Shown here in pieces: positions 7,476 to 11,655 of a DNA stretch of 11,655 nt. Under the pieces are notes generated by a model. That model did no database searches. It was not told the origin of the DNA and saw only the letters and a program-made list of their open reading frames with translations. Location: assembly GCF_000003605.2 (NCBI RefSeq), contig NW_003134344.1:655883-667537 (forward strand), given 5' to 3'. This stretch comes from Saccoglossus kowalevskii. Its lineage: Eukaryota > Hemichordata > Enteropneusta > Harrimaniidae. Each line of letters starts with the position of its first letter. Position 1 is the first letter of the stretch. A program made the translations under genes and the position numbers.

Positions 7476-8245
7476 GAGAATCATGTCAAGTGAAAAAAAA
7501 ATGATTTTCAGATGTAAATTACACCTGTATGATGCCGCGGGTGTTGTATTCTGTGAACATAAGTCATATCCACCAACTTAAAATTGCAATATAAACGAAA
7601 CATCGTGTTATATGTTTTAGGTTTGAGTTCTTAAAGGTTCCGGAACATGTGATTTTTTTTGTTTGAAAAAAAAATATAAATTAAAACGATTTCGTTGATG
7701 AGAAGATATTTTGAATATCTGTAGTACTGGAAATAAAATTAGAGATTTCATTTATTGTTTTACAATAGATTCCCCAAAATATATTGCGACAATATCACAA
7801 ATATTTTTTTTGGACAACAAATAATATTCACATTTGTTTACAAACTGATAACCTAGTGCGTTGTTTTCCCCAGTGACGTCACCGATAACGGCACAGTTTA
7901 TCAGAACTGGGTTATAGTGGCATCTGACGAAAGGAGTTGAATTCCGGTGTAAAGTTGTTTTTATATAAAAAAAATCCACTCAGTGCTAAGGATCTGAATA
8001 AGAGTTACTAGCTATGTGATGGAATAGATAGACGCATTGATGGCGATCTTCAGTTCGATTACTCATTGCGATACTACTATGTAGAATACAATTCATGATA
8101 TAAATATATAATTTTCCACGGATAAAACTTACGATACACTTGTACTGAAAGACGCGTTAGTTCTACTCTATGGATGCAATGAAATTTTGAAAAATTTGCA
8201 AACATTCATTAAATCGTTATAAATCTTCACTTTACTTCGAACATC
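7476..8245. other. Non-coding stretch
   Basis: No gene is supported. A full CRE TGACGTCA lies at 7874-7881 (GTGACGTCAC palindrome, 7873-7882). Poly-A and poly-T tracts occur near 7494-7501, 7652-7675 and 7804-7810. The minus-strand 75-codon frame at 7752-7979 is AT-rich and unrecognised. Confidence 0.6.
7874..7881. promoter_or_regulatory. Full CRE TGACGTCA
   Basis: Perfect CREB/ATF consensus inside the 10-base palindrome GTGACGTCAC. It is one of five full consensus CREs in the window (3996, 7082, 7467, 7874, 11369). Confidence 0.35.
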
Positions 8246-8407
8246 ATGAGACTAGTCACCCGCGTCGTGTGTAAGTGTATCGGGTGCAGTGCACTGGTGG
8301 TGGTGGTGGCTTTGGACGTGTACACTGCGAGCACGCCTCCGCGAAAAATCGCTACCAGGAAATCACGAAAATTACCCCGATTTCATATTGTAACCACGCA
8401 CATATGA
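8246..8407 (+). CDS. Short GC-rich frame, type II membrane-protein-like start, unrecognised
   Basis: A 53-residue frame with ATG in fair context (A at -3) and an in-frame stop 36 bases upstream. Residues 1-10 are basic with two arginines and a lysine (MRLVTRVVCK). Residues 11-27 form a short hydrophobic stretch (CIGCSALVVVVALDVYT). Residues 32-46 are very basic (PPRKIATRKSRKLPR). That is the layout of a cytoplasmic tail, signal anchor and stem, as in Golgi enzymes, but no family is recognised and the frame then ends. The bases 8255-8350 are GC-richer than both flanks and contain (GGT)n and the palindrome CAGTGCACTG. A GTAAGT inside the frame (8270-8275) could be a 5' splice site, giving a very short first exon. 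TATAAA at 8218-8223 is too close to the ATG to serve as its promoter. Confidence 0.2.
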   Translation: MRLVTRVVCKCIGCSALVVVVALDVYTASTPPRKIATRKSRKLPRFHIVTTHI

Positions 8408-9094
8408 CACGATAAAGATGACTAATGATCAAATTAGAATTCTAACTATATTTAATTACTGCGTGTATTATAAGGAATCAAATGTCAAATCCTATGGTTT
8501 GACTGCATAATATGGAGCTCATCCTGAATGATGATAGTTTTATTAACACTAACACAAGATGCCACGATATTTGATATGAGTAATATATCTTATCCTTTTT
8601 TTGTTTTTACTACATATTGCCAATTAACCTATTTTAATATAGTCTATACATCGCTTGACGAGAAAGACACATTATCTGAGATGAATTTTGATAGATGTTA
8701 TTAAAACAATATATGCGGGGTGATTTTCAGAGTATCCAGTGTCGCCTCGGATCAATTCCTCGCCACTGACTTCTAGATCCTGTCTCGCTTAAAACGTCAC
8801 ACACAAGATACCGAGACAGAATCAACAAAAAAAACTGAAATGGCAGTAATCGCGTTCTCTGGAATAATCTTTTCTCGTTACCATATGTGCCGTGTTCAGC
8901 CCCGGATGCAAACGTTGTCCAGTCCCTCTGTATTTAAATAAGGCACTGATTTATAAACATATAGATTAAAAGCTAAAATGTAATAACAAAGCCGGTCGAT
9001 CGATTCATTAAAATTATCAAAACGATATCCATGACATAAGACCGAAAACTGGTTATTATTGGGTTGGTTCACTGCTTGGGAACAAACTTAAACA
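8408..9094. other. Non-coding stretch
   Basis: No gene is supported. An 8-base inverted pair CTGTCTCG/CGAGACAG surrounds AACGTCACAC near 8782-8820. A GC-richer patch at 8880-8935 is open on the minus strand for about 36 codons without recognisable similarity. The rest is AT-rich. Confidence 0.6.
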
Positions 9095-9110
9095 TAGCGC
9101 CCTCTATGTC
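9095..9110 (-). promoter_or_regulatory. CTCF-like core site
   Basis: Read on the minus strand, the 12-base core TAGAGGGCGCTA (9095-9106) matches every position of the bilaterian CTCF core YAGRKGGCRCYR; the four positions before it do not match the longer consensus. The site is also a small dyad, ACATAG-CGCCCT-CTATGT. A weaker relative, TTGAGGGCGCCA, lies at 10271-10282. Binding is inferred from motif only. Confidence 0.35.
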
Positions 9111-9248
9111 ATACTCGACAAACCCGTGTAGCTAAATGCTTTAGTTCAAACGCTTCTAACATGTGAATGATTTCCCTACCTAGTTGGAAATGTATCAATT
9201 ACGAAGTTCAGATATACATTCACTTACGTTTCAAATCTTTTAAAGATG

Positions 9249-9381
9249 TTAAAGGGCGGTGGTCGTCGTGCAGCGCGTGTTCGAATTTCATGTAAACAAA
9301 CAATGTATTTTATACTCGTTGCATACGTCACTATGAGTCCCGTATCGAACAGGACGCGGCGCGACGACCACTGCCCTTTAA
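9249..9381. mobile_element. 133-base MITE with TTAA ends
   Basis: Arms of about 37 bases, 9249-9285 and 9345-9381, are inverted: both begin TTAAAGGGCRGTGGTCGTCG (19 of the first 20 bases identical) and keep pairing through GTTCGA. The element starts and ends with TTAA, the target duplication used by piggyBac-type transposons, and the TTAAAGGR terminus resembles the T2 MITE family described in Xenopus. The 59-base centre carries no gene, so it is non-autonomous and depends on a transposase elsewhere. The transcript would form a long hairpin. Its right end abuts a LINE-like fragment. The frame at 9246-9440 crossing it is a by-product. Confidence 0.8.
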
Positions 9382-9385
9382 GTCA

Positions 9386-9604
9386 TTGTTTGTATTATTC
9401 GAAGCCTACAGACCGATCTGGACGGTATGTACTATGGTGAGGCCAGTCTGGCAGAAGTCACATATTGAGCTGATTGAACGTGTGCTCTGTAAATTCATTA
9501 ATTGTTATGTTTTAAGTCTTTTTTTCCCTGTGATAGGAGAAGTTATTCCGAGCTGTGTAGTATTTTTAAATTACCTGAGAAGATCCTTCGGTACTTGGAT
9601 TTAG
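9386..9604 (+). pseudogene. Decayed LINE reverse transcriptase, C-terminal fragment
   Basis: The 72-residue frame carries, in order, pieces that recur in the region after the palm of CR1/L2-like non-LTR reverse transcriptases. LFEAYRPIW (residues 4-12) corresponds to the usual LFD-PI block. VW at 21-22 matches the end of the LLYG-EVW block. SHIELIERVLCKF (25-37) matches the IE-VH-KF helix, YVLSL (41-45) the following K-LG segment, and GEVIPSCV (51-58) the GELG-PL block. SFGTWI (67-72) matches the final W segment. The YYG part of LLYG is in another frame at 9430-9438, so at least one frameshift lies near 9430-9445, and about ten residues seem missing before GEV. Catalytic palm motifs are absent. 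It is a dead fragment beginning at the MITE edge. The similarity is recalled by eye, not computed. Confidence 0.55.
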
Positions 9605-10689
9605 TTTTTCATTCACAGACCATGTTAATTTGGTATATGGCTGTCCTGACATTTTAGCAAACTTTAATTTTCGCGCATCTCCTATTTTTGTTAGATCATT
9701 GGAGCGAACATACTAACGCTCGTTAATTTGTGCTCATTTATGCCCAATAACAGTGTTGCCATGGTTATGCCTGTCGATTTATTTGTCCCAATAGGACGCT
9801 TCGAACCTGCTCTTTTCAGATGTTAGGAATTATGTTATGTTAATTTTCTTTTTGATACGATCCTTGTTAATATTAGTTTTAAGCCTTATAAAAAAAGTCA
9901 ATATATAATGTGATATATCGATACGAAATCATGATGTGATATCCCAAGAGATATGTAGATGCCGACCCGTAGGCTAATCAGAAGCGTTGCAGAATATGTA
10001 ATCCTAGTCATCGATTATCAATTTCTGCTTTTTACGCATTTCATTTTATCAGTGAGGTAATGCAATAGACTGGAGTAACCCTTATGATTTTCTAGGGCTA
10101 CTCAGGCTCATATCCAAGCCTCGACTGATTACTGCCGTTGGTGGCGAGCTTGAATTGATGATTTCACAGGCTGACGATTTGGAAATTATCGTTACGTTTT
10201 AACCACGTGACTGTTCGATAATGTACGCAATGCTTCAACAATTATCACGTAGGAAAAATCAGTTAAGCAATTGAGGGCGCCATTTGGTTCCCCGATATAT
10301 ATATATATATTTGCTATTTCCTTTGCTTTGCTTGAAAAACAAACAACATACAATCGAATATGCTCTTAATGAATAGTAAAATCGAAATGTATAACAGTAG
10401 GATGGAATCTAATTTACTACAATATAAACAATTACATGTGTTACACACGGCTAGTATGAAACAATCAGCTGTCGTGTCACATACTAGGTGAACATCAACT
10501 ATGCAGAATTGTGTTCAATAATTTCAAAATTAATTCTTAAACTATGATAACCGGTGACATTTTTAAAAGCGTGTGAACATGTTTATTTGTTACAGGAACT
10601 TTGACTCAAATTCTCGAATTGTTATAAGAGTCATAGAGTTAGTAATCAACCAGGTGTATTCACACACTTGATCGTTAAAGCGGGGGAGT
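9605..10689. other. Non-coding stretch
   Basis: No gene or further LINE similarity is visible. The stretch holds an E2F-like TTTTCGCGC near 9668, a B-box-like GGTTCGAA on the minus strand near 9800 without the rest of a tRNA, and a weak inverted pair GAGTAACCC/GGGCTACTC near 10072-10104. It also contains CACGTG at 10204-10209, an ATTATCG/CGATAAT pair near 10186-10223 and the AT microsatellite. Confidence 0.6.
10295..10310. repeat. (AT)8 microsatellite
   Basis: Eight uninterrupted AT units following CCCCG. Likely polymorphic. Confidence 0.9.
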
Positions 10690-10835
10690 CGTCACCTGCG
10701 CATGCGCAAGATGGCCATAGCGTGTCATTGTATACAAACAAACGTCTACCCATTAGCCTTTGCGTTTTTAGCATGTGTTGTTATCGTCGATTGCGACTCA
10801 ATCCCAATCAAAAACGCGCGGGAAGCACGTGCGTA
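10690..10835 (+). promoter_or_regulatory. Candidate CpG-rich promoter: NRF1, YY1, E2F, E-box
   Basis: TGCGCATGCGCA (10697-10708), a perfect NRF1 palindrome, overlaps AAGATGGCCAT (10708-10718), which resembles the YY1 promoter motif AAGATGGCGGC. GCGCGGGAA (10816-10824), an E2F-type site, and CACGTG (10826-10831) follow. The patch is CpG-rich in an AT-rich setting. NRF1 next to YY1 is a common arrangement at start sites of constitutively expressed animal genes, with YY1 near the start and pointing downstream, here rightward. A 5' splice-like AG|GTAACG lies at 10835-10840. Confidence 0.4.
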
Positions 10836-10836
10836 G
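10711..10836 (+). CDS. Small frame under the NRF1/YY1 site, unrecognised
   Basis: The ATG inside the YY1-like motif opens 41 codons beginning MAIACHCIQTNVYPL. Residues 12-27 are hydrophobic (VYPLAFAFLACVVIVD), a possible signal peptide or membrane anchor, with a charged end (KNAREARA). The TAG stop at 10834-10836 falls exactly before a GTAACG 5' splice-like sequence. I know no family for it. It could be a small ORF, an upstream ORF in a leader exon, or chance. The overlapping 78-codon frame at 10668-10904 lacks an ATG start. Confidence 0.15.
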   Translation: MAIACHCIQTNVYPLAFAFLACVVIVDCDSIPIKNAREARA

Positions 10837-10904
10837 GTAACGACTCTCTCGCTTTAAGTATCCATGTGTTTGCGCATAATGGTGTGAATAACGTTTTATT
10901 TTGA

Positions 10905-11147
10905 AAAAAAATATTTTTTTAGAATAATTATTCATCATTTCCGAAACACACAAGCTGCTAAATTTGCTGAACTGTGATATAGGAGGGTGCTCACAGCCTC
11001 CCCACCGGAATCGTTTGTGTATATAGTGTAAACAAACAACACGAATAGAAAAGCTCTCATCTGAGTCGATGGAGGATCGATTTGCTGGGGTAAACTAAAT
11101 TTACCGGTTGATCAATCTGATTAAAATCTGATGTAGTGTACGGGCTT
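10905..11147. other. Non-coding stretch
   Basis: AT-rich, with an A/T homopolymer stretch at 10904-10920. ATCTGAGTCGATG near 11060 recurs as ATCTGAGCCGATG near 11275. Nothing else is seen. Confidence 0.6.
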
Positions 11148-11262
11148 TAATTATTTTGGCTATAAACTTATTTTAATTTTTATGTTTTATTATATTTGTT
11201 ATTAATGCCCTTTTATTTTATTATTTTACTTTGATTTTGATTTTGCGATTTTTTTTAATTCC
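11148..11262. repeat. T-rich low-complexity tract
   Basis: Strongly T-rich on the plus strand with TTTTATT and TTTTGATT echoes, ending in a run of eight T at 11251-11258. It lies about 110-220 bases left of the CRE/YY1 cluster, where nucleosome-depleting T tracts often flank promoters. That role is inference. Confidence 0.6.
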
Positions 11263-11368
11263 GCCCTACCTACATCTGAGCCGATGCCTATGTAACGAAA
11301 TTTCAACGAGACCCACTATCGACGATTTTAGTCAACGAATCACAGACCTCCTTCTATAGCGCACATGA

Positions 11369-11460
11369 TGACGTCACCGGGCAGAGTCAGGTGGCAAACA
11401 CACTCAAATAAAATGGCGGATTATACCGACGTTAGCGACCGTGAATAACACGGCTTTTCG
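11369..11460 (+). promoter_or_regulatory. Promoter and first exon candidate: CRE, YY1 motif, 5' splice site
   Basis: TGACGTCA (11369-11376) in GATGACGTCACCGG is followed 34 bases on by AAAATGGCGG (11410-11419), a near-exact YY1 initiator-type motif in forward orientation, and then by TTCG|GTAAGT with GT at 11461-11462, a consensus 5' splice site. CRE plus YY1 close to a 5' splice site is the usual make-up of a TATA-less animal gene start. The ATG in the YY1 motif opens MADYTDVSDRE and stops at 11446-11448, before the splice site. In this model it would be an upstream ORF and exon 1 would be a leader, unless an earlier, weaker donor (GTTAGC at 11431) is used. Confidence 0.55.
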
Positions 11461-11613
11461 GTAAGTTTATCATTGTCAAATGCAACGAAAGTTATGTTTA
11501 TGTTAATATTGTGGCTCGAATGGTTCGACTTTAGATCGTTATTTCGCATAGTTATTCTGGGAGTGACGATTTTGTTTCCACCGGTTCGACCGAACACCAG
11601 TGTCTTTTTCCAG
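11461..11613 (+). other. Candidate first intron (153 bases)
   Basis: Begins GTAAGT and ends TGTCTTTTTCCAG, a strong pyrimidine tract and AG. Its length is a multiple of three and it contains no stop in frame with 11614, so an unspliced reading is also open (11449-11655, 69 codons to the window edge, ATGs at 11494 and 11500). GGTTCGAC occurs twice (11522-11529 and 11583-11590). The choice between retained frame and intron needs transcript data. Confidence 0.4.
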
Positions 11614-11655
11614 TCGCCTGCCCTGGAGACGGGTGATGTTTTGTTGACGATCGGG
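11614..11655 (+). CDS. Partial second exon, product unknown
   Basis: The 42 bases after the acceptor are GC-richer, lack in-frame stops in one frame and read SPALETGDVLLTIG to the window edge. That frame has no ATG after the stop in exon 1, so if it is coding, translation must start inside the retained intron frame or by another exon combination. The peptide is too short to assign. The other frames meet stops within 42 bases (for example TGA at 11632 and 11643). Confidence 0.3.

Noticed and set aside
9770-9860. tRNA gene on the minus strand suggested by a GGTTCGAA B-box
   Set aside because: No A-box at the right distance and no cloverleaf pairing; the same holds for GTTCGA matches near 8054, 11524 and 11584.
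1-11655. Bacterial or phage origin with operons, CRISPR array or ribosome-binding sites
   Set aside because: Coding density is near zero, there are no regularly spaced identical repeats, and the splice-like and animal promoter motifs and TTAA MITE fit an animal nuclear genome.

Overview
This window reads as non-coding metazoan nuclear DNA, intergenic or deep intronic. It is AT-rich (about 38% GC by eye) and crossed by decayed repeats, microsatellites and vertebrate-type transcription-factor motifs. No complete protein gene is recognisable on either strand. The open reading frames are about what chance gives. At 38% GC a stop appears roughly once in 15 codons, so 11.6 kb should hold about 25 frames of 60 or more residues and about one above 100. 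Roughly that is seen. There are no operons, ribosome-binding sites, tRNAs, rRNAs or CRISPR arrays. The MITE with TTAA ends, the relic of a non-LTR retrotransposon, the GT-AG splice-like pairs and the NRF1, YY1, CRE and ETS motifs suggest an animal, perhaps an invertebrate deuterostome. That placement is an inference of low confidence.

Layout. 1-1990: AT-rich sequence with one compact palindrome and unsupported exon-like patches. 1993-2431: a 57-base hairpin, an E-box/Grainyhead cluster and an inverted repeat enclosing a short direct repeat. 3319-3839: six diverged tandem units of about 79-94 bases, GC-richer than their surroundings. 3996-4162: a CRE/E-box/TATA cluster before a possible first exon. 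5075-5298: a foldback (MITE-like) element. 5383-5398: E-box plus ETS composite. 5724-5752: AC microsatellite. 6441-7881: loose field of bZIP/CRE sites, an ETS pair and a perfect IR1 nuclear-receptor element. 8246-8407: a GC-rich 53-codon frame shaped like the start of a type II membrane protein. 9095-9110: CTCF-like site. 9249-9381: 133-base MITE with TTAA ends, abutting at 9386-9604 a decayed C-terminal piece of a LINE reverse transcriptase. 10690-10836: NRF1/YY1/E2F/E-box cluster over a 41-codon frame. 11369-11655: the strongest promoter/first-exon candidate, with CRE, YY1-type AAAATGGCGG, a consensus 5' splice site and a good 3' splice site.

No set of genes can be shown to work together here. 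The most useful leads are the likely gene start at the right edge, the MITE/LINE pair, the tandem array, and the excess of TGACGTCA and CACGTG palindromes together with one exact IR1 element.
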